Positions 51,870-62,829 of a stretch of 64,000 nt of DNA are shown one piece after another. Position numbers and translations under genes: made by a program. The notes under the pieces were generated by a model. The model did no database searches, was not told where the DNA came from, and saw only the letters and a list, made by a program, of their open reading frames with translations. Origin of the DNA: Epiperipatus broadwayi (lineage: Eukaryota > Onychophora > Udeonychophora > Euonychophora > Peripatidae). Each line of letters opens with the position of its first letter. Within the stretch, counting starts at the first letter, position 1. Where the stretch lies: the NCBI GenBank assembly GCA_028023455.1, contig JAQFVV010000056.1:3844001-3908000 (forward strand). Reading direction: 5' to 3'.

Positions 51870-51897
51870 TTAGAGAAATACGGTCCTGATGCCTCAG
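51870..51897 (+). CDS. Split gene, exon 1 of visible set
   Basis: TTAGAGAAATACGGTCC...GCCTCAG encodes LEKYGPDAS plus one base and ends at a consensus donor, CAG|GTAAGA. The acceptor is a tandem TAG-CAG (NAGNAG) pair, so an isoform with one extra glutamine (start 51,867) is possible; the preceding tract is purine-rich and weak. The exon ends in phase 1, exactly what the exon at 52,209 needs. Only this frame is open. The intron that follows is just 311 bp and contains a SINE copy. Confidence 0.45.
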
Positions 51898-51957
51898 GTA
51901 AGATGTCATTGGTGTGATGCAGAAAAAAAATTAAAAAAAATTTTTTTTTTCCTTTCA

Positions 51958-52050
51958 TATGTCATAGCATCGGCCGGGACGCGAACCCACAACCGTCTGC
52001 AACCAACTACTTGCTTGCAAGCGGCTGCGATGACCTCTCGGCTAACATCG
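51958..52050 (-). repeat. tRNA-derived SINE head, family A, copy 3, intronic
   Basis: On the minus strand: box A-like TTAGCCGAGAGGTCATCGCA, then GCCGCTTGCAAGC, box B GGGTTCGCGTCCC and the shared end GGCCGATGCTATGACA. It is the best-preserved copy of the family here. It lies antisense inside the short intron between the exons at 51,870 and 52,209. Confidence 0.75.
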
Positions 52051-52208
52051 CTTGTTTAGCTGAACTTTTTTCAAATTTGCAAAACTGTATCACATGATAT
52101 TTATCCAGAAATAACAATTACTATTTTATAGTAAAAAAAAATATAACTGTGTCTAGAAGAATAAACAGCACTTCATTAATTATTAACTTCATTAATTTAT
52201 TTCAATAG

Positions 52209-52265
52209 TAGCACTTGTAAATGGATATACTGCTTCCAATTCAAAAAGAAAAAAGAAACATAAAG
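52209..52265 (+). CDS. Split gene, exon with lysine-rich NLS-like peptide
   Basis: Acceptor AATTTATTTCAATAG and strong donor AAAG|GTGAGT enclose 57 bp, phase 1 at both ends. Only one frame is open; it reads ALVNGYTASNSKRKKKHK. The cluster KRKKKHK looks like a monopartite nuclear localisation signal, suggesting a nuclear protein. The exon joins in frame to LEKYGPDAS upstream, the split codon giving valine, and to the exons at 57,830 or 62,010 downstream. The protein is not recognised. This is the most convincing exon in the window. Confidence 0.6.
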
Positions 52266-52269
52266 GTGA

Positions 52270-54570
52270 GTTTTGCATTGACTACAAAAATGAATTTATA
52301 AACTAAAAGTATGTTGGTTTTTAAATCCATTATTTGATATATTGGAATGAAATTTATTTTCGGAAAGATTTCAGTATTTCATAACAGGAGTTCTGTTTTA
52401 TATTTTGCATTCAGCCATATTTTTCATATGAAAGCATTTAATATTGCAAATTTTAAGAATATTTTTGAGATAATCTTGACTACATAATCAGGGGCTGCCC
52501 TTTCCATGAAAACTATGCTCATATTTTCCACAAAATATGTTTTAAACTATTGTATTATCAATAGATTCAATAACTTCACATCCAGCAATATGAAGCAACA
52601 TATGGACCATCCTTAAATAAAATACATTATTGAAAATAGAAGTGGCAGTAATTCAATCCTGATATTGAAAGCTTTTTTTTAATCGACATATAAAAATGAA
52701 ACTTATATTGTAAACAAGAATAATTAAATTTTTAAGAATAAAAAAATATTTTATTCCATACATTTTAAAATTGGAAAGTGAATTTGAAAAATTTACTATA
52801 ATTGCCAAATTACTGACAAAGAATGAAGTTACAGTGAGTTTTGAAATTTAAAATAACATTGATTGTCTATTTGAAGTTAATTTGGTATCAGTTGCATAGA
52901 TCTGCATTGAATTGATTTTCATGGGTTTAAACTTTTTTTTTTAAAAAAACCATGTCATTAAGTTTTGTAAAAACTTACAATCAACTAAATTATATGCTTT
53001 TATAATTATACTTTATTTATTATACTCCTAATTAAGCTTTATCTTTTAATGATATACAAAATTTACATATTTAATTACATTTTTATAGAATTTCTTAATT
53101 GTTTGTGGAAATAGTTTTGTTTCTATTAAAGTTTGCACTTAGATAGAGAGTATTATTTTTAATTAAATAGATTTATTGTTAGCATAAAATAAATATTTTT
53201 AATGATAAAGTTAATGTTATTACAAGCACCAAGTTTTTATATATATATATATCATCAAAGTTTTGCTTTTATATTATTTATAAGTAAAAAAAAATATTTT
53301 ATATAAATTAAATTAATTGCAGGTATATTTTTATTTAAATATTGCACACTTTTTTTTTACTTGCTGTGTATAACCAAAGAAAACAATTATATAATGTACC
53401 AGTTTATCATGCTGATTAATGAAAATGAGAATGTGTTATTGCAATAAATAAATATTTCAATTATTTATTTAAAAGAAATTATTATTAATAGAAGGCCTGA
53501 TTGTTTATTATTTTAAGAATTATATGATTTTGTTCTGATAAGTGGATGAACTTAATTTATGTAAGTCATCCAGATTGTAAAAATTGTATAGTTAAACTTA
53601 CTTATGCTCATTTAAATTTTTTCTCATGGCTTGTTTACTTTAGAAACTGTATGTTTTGCAGCTTTAGATAAGCTATTTTACCATTAGTGAAACTGATATT
53701 AATGTAGGTTTTTTTTAAAATGCAGTTTCTGTGAGTCTGCTTTCATTGATTTATTAATTTAAAAAAATCTGAAGAGGTCAGTATGTTATGGACATTCATC
53801 TAACTTCTATCATCTTTTCTCTATTATTAATTGTCAGAAACCATGCTTCCAAGATGTTTCTTCATTGTAGTCTCTTTTTTTCCACAAAAAAATTGGAATA
53901 AATGACTTTTGCTTGTTTATTAAATATTTTTAATTATTTTTATATACTAATTGGTTGATAATTATTTAAAACAAAATAATACACTTATATACTTTGATAT
54001 TATTCATTTATGTTTATTATTTAAAATAGAAGAAAATCATGGCAAGCATAATGTCATTACTTCAAATTGACATGGTGATAAAATCTTTTCAAATATTGTA
54101 GTAATTAGAAAGCAAATAGCAGATTTTAAAACAGAATTTGATATATCATAAATCCACATTCATTTATTCACATTAAAATTTTAAAATAAAAAATAATTCA
54201 TTTATTTTCTCATGATTGTTTATGTTCACATCACAGTATGACATTTTACTGTCTTTGTTCTTATTACAATCCTTTTTTTTTTCAATATTTGCAAATTTCA
54301 AATATGAATTTTTTTGAAATATATTTCATTTATAAAATTAAAATTAAAAAAAAAAACCAAGTCCTTTTTATTGAGTTTTAGTATAAAATAAAGCTTTTTA
54401 ATACAGAAATAAAATGTTGAGCATTTTCAAAACCCTTTATCAGGGATAACAATAAAAATGTTTTGATTCAAGAGGGTTAATCAAATGCAAAACAATAAAT
54501 AAATGACAAAATATGTTTATTAAAAATAAATAATATATTCATTTTTAAAGTACATGTTTTTGTTTTCTCA
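52270..54570. other. AT-rich putative intron sequence
   Basis: No further exon or element recognised. Short TA runs occur near 53,240. If the split-gene model holds, this is intron. Confidence 0.5.
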
Positions 54571-54652
54571 TGTGTCATAGCATCAGCCAGGAAGCGAATC
54601 CGCTAACCCAGGACAACTACTTGCAAAACAGCTATTGCTGACCTCTCGACTG
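54571..54652 (-). repeat. tRNA-derived SINE head, family A, copy 4
   Basis: On the minus strand the shared end GGCTGATGCTATGACAC, the box-B-like GGATTCGCTTCCT and a CGAGAGGTCAGC box-A-like word are present; the anticodon arm is eroded. Confidence 0.65.
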
Positions 54653-55265
54653 TTTTTTCAGTCAAACTTTGCTAAAAAGTTGGAATTAATCAATTCTTTT
54701 AGACATTGTGACATATAACTCTCATGTAAAAATTAGAAAATCATTTACTTAAGCCTAATTCAGAAATTCAGCATAATGTCAAATGATCTTTCAAAACATG
54801 TTATAAATCTTTCTTATAATGTTTTTTTTAAAGATCAAATAAATATCAAAGAAAGTTTTTCAATTATTTTATGAGTTCTTATCTAATAGTTATGTTATTA
54901 TTTGAAAGAACAATAGAAAATTTAACCAAATTTACAAACTTAAAACTGTTTGCAACACAATAGATGTTTCAAATAATGTCAAAATATCTTTCAAAATTGA
55001 TAAAGGATTAAAGAATAAATATGTATTATATATTAATAAGCAAATTTTCTGTTTTATTATTGTGTAATACAGCATTATTTATTAAAGTGATATGAAAACC
55101 AAATAAACTTATTGATGTCTGGCACAAAGTTAATGGTGTACTTAATTTTCCATTAGAGAAGTTAAATTCACATGATTTCCTGAAGAACTAACTATATGAA
55201 TTAAAAAATAAAAAGTAGAGTCATATATCACATGACCCCACTTCTTTTTTAAGCTTGTAAAAAAT

Positions 55266-55410
55266 AAACAAAGAGCTTTGCTAATTGCTTAACAAGCTTT
55301 GAGATAAATGCATAGCAAGAGAAAGCATTTAAAATATCTCTGTCTGAAAACCACCCCCCTCCCCTATTTTATATCAAAGCTTGTTGAGCAATTAGCAAAG
55401 CTCTTTGTTT
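55266..55410. repeat. Inverted-repeat element with G/C tract, copy 2
   Basis: AAACAAAGAGCTTTGCTAATTGC... at 55,266-55,302 is mirrored at 55,374-55,410 with one mismatch over 37 bp. Between them lies ACCACCCCCCTCCCC. The left and middle parts recur reverse-complemented at 46,690-46,805, so this is a dispersed hairpin repeat, probably a small MITE. Confidence 0.75.
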
Positions 55411-55497
55411 AACTATATCAATTGTTTTATAAATAGAATCTAGATGCTTTATATAAAATTCATGCAAAATAACTTTTTGAAGATCTTTTTTTTTATA

Positions 55498-55564
55498 TGT
55501 CCTGGAAGTGAACCTGGTCTAGCTGCTTGGAAGGCAGCTATGTTAACCACTAGGCCACCAATGC
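55498..55564 (-). repeat. tRNA-derived element, Gly(TCC)-like
   Basis: On the minus strand: TGGTGGCCTAGTGGTTAACA (box A region), anticodon arm CTGCCTTCCAAGCAG with loop CTTCCAA (anticodon TCC, as in glycine tRNA), and box B GGTTCACTTCC. The acceptor stem does not pair, so it is a SINE head or tRNA pseudogene. It differs from family A. Confidence 0.65.
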
Positions 55565-56609
55565 TTGACAGATCTTTTTATTTAAGTCTAGGATGTTACT
55601 ATCTGTCATACTTAATTTACAATGATTCAGTTCTGAAATAATGTTATTTTAATATGCCACTAATTCAGTGTGCTTTTGTGCTATTGAATGCTTTATTTTT
55701 AATAGCAATGAATTAATAATTTTTTTATTTATTTCTAGATATCTGGTATAATCAGAGGACAAACAGTCATTCTTTATACAAAATACATCAGAAATGTTTT
55801 GTACATTATATTCATAACAAAACATGTTTTTTATTTACTTTAAAATTTGAAAACTAATGTTTTTTTTTTTTATTTCAAATGTATATATTGAATGACATTT
55901 TTATTAAAAATACAAAATTTATTTTATTTTTATAATCACATGCTTTTTTAAGGATAAAATCCCATGTAGTATGATATAATTTTTTTACCTTATTTCTCAA
56001 ATTATATAATAACAAATGTTTTAAACAATTATAATAAAAATAATTTTATTTTGTTACATACTCTATTTATACTGAACTAGGGCAACATATTTAAAATGAG
56101 AGCAATTTGATAAGCTTGGTTATTATTAGTATACTCTAAATAATAGAAAAAGGGGATGAAATTACCTATAATAATACATTCAAATAAGACAGTCTTGATA
56201 AAAATAGTGAATTGTGGGATACAAATTGGCAATTTCTAATTCCTAATTATGATTCACATGTGATCGTGGATTTTTCCTAAAATTTTGTTTGTTTTTACCT
56301 CAGTAGAAAGATAAGCAATTGTTTTCTTTGAATAATTGAAAAAAAAAAAAACCATAATTATTTGATGACTTTGTTCTAACCTAATATTAGGAAATATTCT
56401 AACATAGCACAATATTTATCTTGCTTATGCATAATTTTGTCACGCATGAAATATTGTGTGAATATAGAAAATGACTTCAAGTGTTGCAACAAAATATCCA
56501 GTATACATGTGTCCACAATGTCATCACTTATATATAAATAAGAACAAATTGTAAAATATATGGGTAGTGATACTGTGATAAGTATTTTTAGCTTCCAAGC
56601 AAACAATTA

Positions 56610-56880
56610 ATTTATTTAAACTTTAAGTAATAAATAGCTGAGAAATGCTTTCAACCGAGAAGGTCATATTTATAGTATTTATACTCAGGAGCTGACACTA
56701 ATATTGAGAGAAAATGACTTAATAAAAGTTATTTGGTAGGTAAATTTGTTGATTAACTACCCCTTTTTAAAGTATTTTCTCTCCATAATAGTGTCAGCCA
56801 CTGAATTTGAGTCCTATGAATATGACTTTTTAGGTTGAAAGCATTGTTCAGCTATTTATTATTCAAATTTTAAATAAAGT
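56610..56880. mobile_element. Hairpin MITE of about 270 bp
   Basis: The left arm (about 56,610-56,725) and right arm (about 56,765-56,880) are inverted copies with moderate divergence. Shared words are AATAAATAGCTGA, AATGCTTTCAACC, GTCATATT.ATA, GCTGACACTA and GAGAGAAAATA/GACTT. No coding capacity and no clear target-site duplication. If the split gene is real, it lies in an intron. Confidence 0.75.
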
Positions 56881-57184
56881 AAATGCTTATCCTAGAATTA
56901 CATAATAAAAGAAATAAAAATGCTATAGAATTATGGGTGGTAATAAAATTTCATTCAAAAAATTAAAAAAATAAATATATACATCCAACATTATACATAT
57001 AAATTTAAAAAATCATATTTGCTGTGCATGATATTATTATTTTAAAATACATAATCTACAGTATAATCCAAATTAATTACTATGAGTTATTTTTACAATA
57101 AAGTGAGTTAAAAATTTTAATATGAAAAATAATAATTAACGGTAAAATAAAGCTAATTAAGTCCTATATCAAATAAATAAAATA

Positions 57185-57290
57185 ATTGCAGAAGGTTTGT
57201 GATGATGGTATTTTAGATGTTATAATATGTTAAGACTATTTCTATTCAACATTTAATGGGAGATGATGGAAATAGTCCAATGTATTATAA
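57185..57290. repeat. Solo terminal fragment of the foldback family
   Basis: GCAGAAGGTTTGTGATGATGGTATT followed by GACTATTTC matches the outer end of the foldback elements at 38.9 and 59.0 kb. Next to it GATGGAAATAGTCCAAT is the opposite end, so nearly the whole interior is missing. Confidence 0.6.
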
Positions 57291-57829
57291 TGAACAAATA
57301 AATGAATTAAAAAAGTAATTCCTAAAAGTAATCATTATTTAGAAAGTAAACTTTTCAAGCAGATATTTTAATATTTACGATGTATTATGATATTAATGGC
57401 CTCTATGTTTTTGAGTAAATAAAAGAAGCAAAGCTAGGGCAGATATTACTTATGTTTATATATATATATTAACCAGCTTTATTCATTTAAACAACTATCT
57501 ATCATAGATATATTTTGAACTGCTATAAGTATTCAAATTTTAATTTTGTAGTTTAGAATTCACTTGCTTTAGAATCTATGTACAGTATATAACTTACACA
57601 TTAGTTTATAGTAATTATGTGTACGATCCATCATGTAATTTCTTATTAGATTGTACTTTGCTATTTATTAACATTGTAAACTATTTCCTGGATTGATGAT
57701 TTCATGTTTTTATTTTTTCCATAAGCTTTGTTATTTTTATTGCACAATTTTTTGTTAAGCATCAATTATAAAACAGAAACTTACTTTAATTTAGTTGTTA
57801 AAGAAACAATTGATTATTTATTATGACAG

Positions 57830-57856
57830 GATTTGACAGTGAACTGCAATCAAAAG
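57830..57856 (+). CDS. Split gene, candidate 27-bp microexon
   Basis: Acceptor TTATTTATTATGACAG and a weak donor AAAAG|GTTGGT bound 27 bp that read FDSELQSK, with the split codon giving glycine, when joined after the 52,209 exon. The phase is 1 at both ends, so it can be included or skipped without changing the frame of the next exon. The short length and weak donor make chance a serious alternative. Confidence 0.3.
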
Positions 57857-58029
57857 GTTGGTGACGAGCATACTGAAACCTTTATCAGATAATAACTTTA
57901 TTACTGATCAGTAATATTTTCTATTCATCATTGTTCATGTGAATACTTAACCTACTATCTATACATATATTACTACACATATGTTATTTAATATTTAAAA
58001 GACCTGAGTTTCCTGAGTATCTTTCATTT

Positions 58030-58115
58030 GTTTTGGATTGGTGCAATTAATCAAGATTCCTTCAGTTGATTCTGAGAAATTCTCAGAAACCCAGGTTTGA
58101 ATCCATATTCTTTTA
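58030..58115 (+). repeat. tRNA-like relic
   Basis: A degenerate D-arm-like TTCCTTCAGTTGATTCTGAG and a box-B-like CAGGTTTGAATCC with an intervening stem-like GAGAAATTCTC. Weak. Confidence 0.35.
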
Positions 58116-58733
58116 ATGTTAGTAATCACATTCAGCACTAGCAATAGTTTTAAGACACACTAGTTTTAAATGTAATATTGCACAGCTTAACAATCTAACA
58201 TAAATCCTTTATTCAATAGATGCAATGCAATAATGTGAATTGACACCAGAGGCTATATTTAAAATTTAACAATAATTTATTGTAAGACAGTAACAAAATA
58301 TAAATGTGCCAATATTCTTCACATTATATATTTAACTTTATAATTTTTTAAATAAAAAAAATGTAATACCTTCTGCAGACATTCAGTAATATTTCCATTT
58401 TACTTTATCTCTCAACAATTTAAGTTAAATTAGAGATATCTTCCCCCCTCTACTGTGCCTGGTCGACAGTTCAATTATAGGCATTTTAAATTTATAAAAA
58501 TAATTTCCATAAGAATATATATATATAATCATTCATTAAAAACAAGCCAACACTTAGACAATCCCATTATCAATACAATCAACAATTTCAAACCGTTATC
58601 AAAGAAAATTCAAAGGCATAGAGAGCATTTCTGAATATCTTAACATTTGGGAGGGTGATTTGGAATTTTATACACATATATAATATTAACATTTACTCAC
58701 AATAAATATATACAAATTTTTAATCTTTTTTAA

Positions 58734-58811
<78 letters not shown>

Positions 58812-58836
58812 AACAACAACAACAACAACTACTACT
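58734..58836. repeat. (AAT)n microsatellite followed by (AAC)n
   Basis: About 25 uninterrupted AAT units, then a few AAC and ACT units. The minus-strand frame across it is only poly-isoleucine and is not a gene. Confidence 0.95.
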
Positions 58837-58974
58837 GAAAAAATTTTGAATTTATAATTTAAGACCATCTGATTATATCTCCGATGACATTTATTAAAGC
58901 CATCTTTTATGTAAGTGTTTGCAATTACATCTGTTGACATCAGAAGTGTTTAATCTCGTATATTTTTTTTATAC

Positions 58975-58988
58975 ATAATTCTAGGATA
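58975..58988 (+). repeat. Target-site duplication, left
   Basis: ATAATTCTAGGATA; an identical 14-mer lies at 59,733-59,746 at the other end of the foldback element. Confidence 0.75.
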
Positions 58989-59732
58989 TTTTTATATTGG
59001 ACTATTTCCATCATCTAATATGTGTGTTGAATGTTTTCAGAAAATTTAATTTTATTTAAATATTCCAAATACCTTCAACTGTTAGTAATATCACAGCAAA
59101 CAGGTTAGTATATGCACCAACTGTTAGTAATATCACAGCAAAGAGATTAGTATATGCACTAACTGTTAGTAATATAAACAGGTTAGTTTTGAGAGGTATT
59201 ATTCTCCTCTCTTCTTAAGGTGTTGCTGGCCTGACCAGTGACAGTACTAGTATGGGATTCGAACCTGGTCTTTAGATTACTGATTATTGAATTTTAAGGT
59301 AATGCTCTAACCAACTGAGCCATCCTCAGTTGATTAGAGTGTTACTTAAAATTCAAAACTCAAGAATCTAAGGACCGAGGTTTAAATCCCAAGCTAATAC
59401 TGTCACTGGTCAGGCCAGCAACACCGGAAAAAGAGGAGGGAATAATATCTCTTGAAACATTGTGCATATACTAACCTGTTTATATTACTAACAGTTAGTG
59501 CATATACTAACCTATTTGCTGTGATATTACTAACAGTTGGTGCATATACTAACTTGTTTGCTATGCTGCATACTAATGAGTTTGCAGTGATATTACTAAC
59601 AATTGAAGGTATTTGGAATATTTAAATAAAATTAAATTTTCTAAAGACATTTAAGACACATATTAGAAAATGGAAATAGTCCAATATAAAAATACAACTA
59701 GAATACTATCATCACAAACCTTCAGGAAAACA
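58989..59732. mobile_element. Foldback element of two head-to-head tRNA-like units
   Basis: An inverted repeat centred near 59,324. Each arm, read outward from the centre, starts with a tRNA-like head (left arm on the minus strand: TGGCTCAGTTGGTTAGAGCA, box B GGTTCGAATCC; right arm: CTCAGTTGATTAGAGTG, box B GGTTTAAATCC). It continues with ACTGTCACTGGTCAGGCCAGC, then a run of about two and a half tandem units of some 48 bp (TATACTAAC...ACTAACAGTTAGTG), and ends in GGTATTTGGAATATTTAAAT. The right end carries a longer terminus (ATCATCACAAACCTTCAGG); the left lacks it. A perfect 14-bp direct repeat bounds the whole. Long duplications of this kind are typical of LINE-mediated retroposition. Confidence 0.75.
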
Positions 59733-59746
59733 ATAATTCTAGGATA
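59733..59746 (+). repeat. Target-site duplication, right
   Basis: ATAATTCTAGGATA, the partner of 58,975-58,988. Confidence 0.75.
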
Positions 59747-59749
59747 ATT

Positions 59750-62005
59750 CATTTATATTTTCTCACTTAGTTGATCCATCTTCAGGTCTCTCCATTAGTA
59801 TTTCTGCCTGGTTATTAACAATACATCTTTTTCTTCTTTATAATCATCATCTTTTTTTAAGGCTGGTTACTAATGATAAACTAAGTATTCTCTATTATTA
59901 TTTCAGGCTAGTTAGCATTCATATCTTTTTTTTTCTTACTGTCCATTCACTCATTGGCTATTATAACTTTATGTAATTTTGGGATACATCAGCAATTATT
60001 AGGCAAATCTCTGGGCAAGGAAAAACACATTTTTGATGACAATGAGCATTAATTCTTTTTTTTTTCACATTAGAGCTAAGACTACACCATCATGCATTTC
60101 ATGTCAAAAATGCATGAACCATATGTTTTACTATTTCATAATTTTTATTCTCCAACACTTGTCAATATAGTTTGCAAGATATATCTTACCTGCATAAGAT
60201 TGTGGTTTATATCTGTTATTCTGCTCTGGTTGCCCTTACTTTATCAAAATGTGCTCTAATTTTTTGTTTGCCTTGCTAGATAACCGTATTCTGATCTTAA
60301 TTAAAACCCCTTTTATAATTGTATCATCACTATTTTTTTAAAAAATTGTTTGCTGCCTACTTTCAAAAATATCTTCTTTTTTGATTAATCAACATTTTAA
60401 TAAGCACATTTTCCTTTTTCAAAAGATAAGAGAAAAAATTGGACTCACCTTTTAAAAATAGATCATATAAGAAATATTAACTTAATAACCTTCTATTTAA
60501 AATTTGCTTTACTAATTATGATATTTTTTTTAAATATGCAACTTTCAATCTTTTTTTAATACAATGGAATATATTTTAATATAACCAATTGCCACTTAAT
60601 TATTATAATTAAATTTTACTTTTTCACAAAGAGAAATAAAATAGCTGAAATCTATACTTCCCTAAATACCCTTTTTCAGTTTTTTTCACTAATTCACTTC
60701 CCAGTCACATAAGAGGGTATCGAGACATTCTAGCGCTACCAAACCTCTAATTAAATTTACTTTTTCTCCCCATCATACATTCTTACTATTGATTTTTTTT
60801 TTATTTGAAGTGATTTTGATAAACTTTATAAAGCATTACTTTTCTAATAATCTATCAAAGAAGTCATATGGTGATAAAAATTATAGAATTTACAATGACA
60901 AATTGTACTGTTTTGTCCAAGTGATGCAATATTAATTTTAAAAGAATATTTTGGTTAAAATATTCCTACCTTTTTTTCTTTATCAACAATACAAACTTTT
61001 ACTAATTGACATAGCTTCGATCTTATGAGCCCCAAACTGGATGTGAAATACATCAACAGCATTTCTCTCTTTGGAAAAAAATAATTTTGAAATTCTGATT
61101 TTAAATTGCTTGCCATAGTTTTGAGAGTCATAAATTCTATCTATTTTCTCTCTTCCAAAACCATCTATTGAAATTTAAATAATAAATGGATTTTAGATAG
61201 AAGTATTATATATGCTTTCCCAAACTAGCTTTGGCTTTTTTTATCCTTGCAAAGAAGTATCTGAAGATAGCCAATAGTGGGAAACTAATGTGGAAATATG
61301 GATTTAGCATTGCCAGTTACTACATATTGATTAATCAAAGTCAGAATATCTATCTTTTAACTAGCTGATTATCCAGGTGTCATACTGAATTTTTTTAAAA
61401 AAAACTGACTTGAGACACAATTTTCATAATAACTTTAGTTTTCCTAATGTTAGAGCAAAAAACTTTACATTGATAAAAACTATAAAAAAGGAAAATAATA
61501 AGGCTAAGACAAGTAGTGATTACCATTTAAAAAATAAAGAAAAAAGAAAGTTCAACATCCAACATAATTATTACATTGTTGTTTGTTCATAATTTCTAAT
61601 TTATCATTAATTAAGTTTAACTTACATTGCCATTGATAATTTCTTTGTATTCCTCACAAAATTATCTTTCTAAACATATATAGTACTTTTTACCTGAGAT
61701 AATCCATAGCTTCAGAATCTCCAAAATGAGTCGCATAAGAATTCTTCATTTTTATCTTGTACCCTAAAAGTTAACAAATCTCAATGGAAAAAGATTCATC
61801 CTAATAAAACATACAAAACAAATCATTTCCAGAAGGTGGATCATAGCAATTGACTTCTTGTCTATCTAAACTAGAAATTGTAGGCTACTATCTGTATCAC
61901 TGATAAAATGAATTTCATCTCTTCATTTTTTATTTTTTTGTGTAAACCAGTGATGTTTATATTCTTTGTACACACTAGTAATGCTATCTTGTTATATTTA
62001 TTTTT
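59750..62005. other. AT-rich putative intron sequence
   Basis: T-rich sequence with loosely repeated words (TTTTCAGGCTAGTTA and similar near 59,870-59,930). Several AG sites were tried as acceptors (60,077; 60,276; 61,051); none opens onto a phase-consistent frame with a good donor. Confidence 0.45.
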
Positions 62006-62009
62006 CCAG

Positions 62010-62114
62010 AGAGATATAATTTATTTGCATATAGCTCATTTGATAGCTATAGCCTTGAAAATAATGTGATGCAAAATGTGGCAAAACTACTGACTCCACA
62101 GCATGAGTATCAAG
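62010..62114 (+). CDS. Split gene, 105-bp exon
   Basis: Acceptor TATTTATTTTTCCAG and donor CAAG|GTATAG enclose 105 bp, phase 1 at both ends. The only open frame is the one that continues the exon at 52,209 (or 57,830). It reads RYNLFAYSSFDSYSLENNVM, then QNVAKLLTPQHEYQ. The first split codon gives glutamate. Remaining open over 34 codons in such AT-rich DNA supports real coding. The acceptor is strong, the donor moderate (no G at +5). The family is not recognised. Confidence 0.55.
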
Positions 62115-62829
62115 GTATAGGGAAGCATCTGAATGTGATTCTTTGATTGCATACAATTCCATGTGGTATATACAGAACCATTGTGGCTGTAACTACACAC
62201 ACACACCATTTGAAATCTCTCTTTATTGGTTTTAATTGTTTATATTTTTATATGGTACTATGCCCAGTAAATTTTGTGATTGCTTTATCAACTACAACCT
62301 TTCTGTACATTTGATAATCAGTTTTAAAATTTACATTGCACTGCTGTGTACATGTAAATCATTACTTGTTATACAAACACAAACATGCAAGTGCAAACAC
62401 TAATACAAATATAAATACATTAATAAGTTATTAAACCTGTTGAGAATCATTAAGTCTATAAAATAAGGTTGCCTCAAACTTGGATCAGAGACCCAAAATT
62501 ACATTGTACATAAACCACTTTTGTTATCTTTGTATACAAATTTATATACTGTATAAGAAAGAGCATAAATGAGTATATATTACACAGACATACCAATACA
62601 AATGCAAGGACATTAATAAATTATATCATTTGCCAGATAATTAAAAAAAATTAAAATACTATTCAAATAATTAAAAAATAAAAATTGAATACTTACGACC
62701 AGATATTCTGATTATATTTTGAAGGTCTTGAAATGGGACTTATCAGGGCATTATTAATAAATTTTACTAAAATTTCTGGATGATTAAACATTCTGTCTTT
62801 GTCTTTTCTGCGCAAACTAATAAACTCAG

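Noticed and set aside
55739-55794. Possible exon IWYNQRTNSHSLYKIHQK after a good acceptor
   Set aside because: The only suitable donor (GTTTTG) is weak, and joining to the 57,830 exon would create a stop codon.
58686-58940. 84-codon minus-strand frame rich in isoleucine
   Set aside because: It is a translation of the AAT microsatellite.
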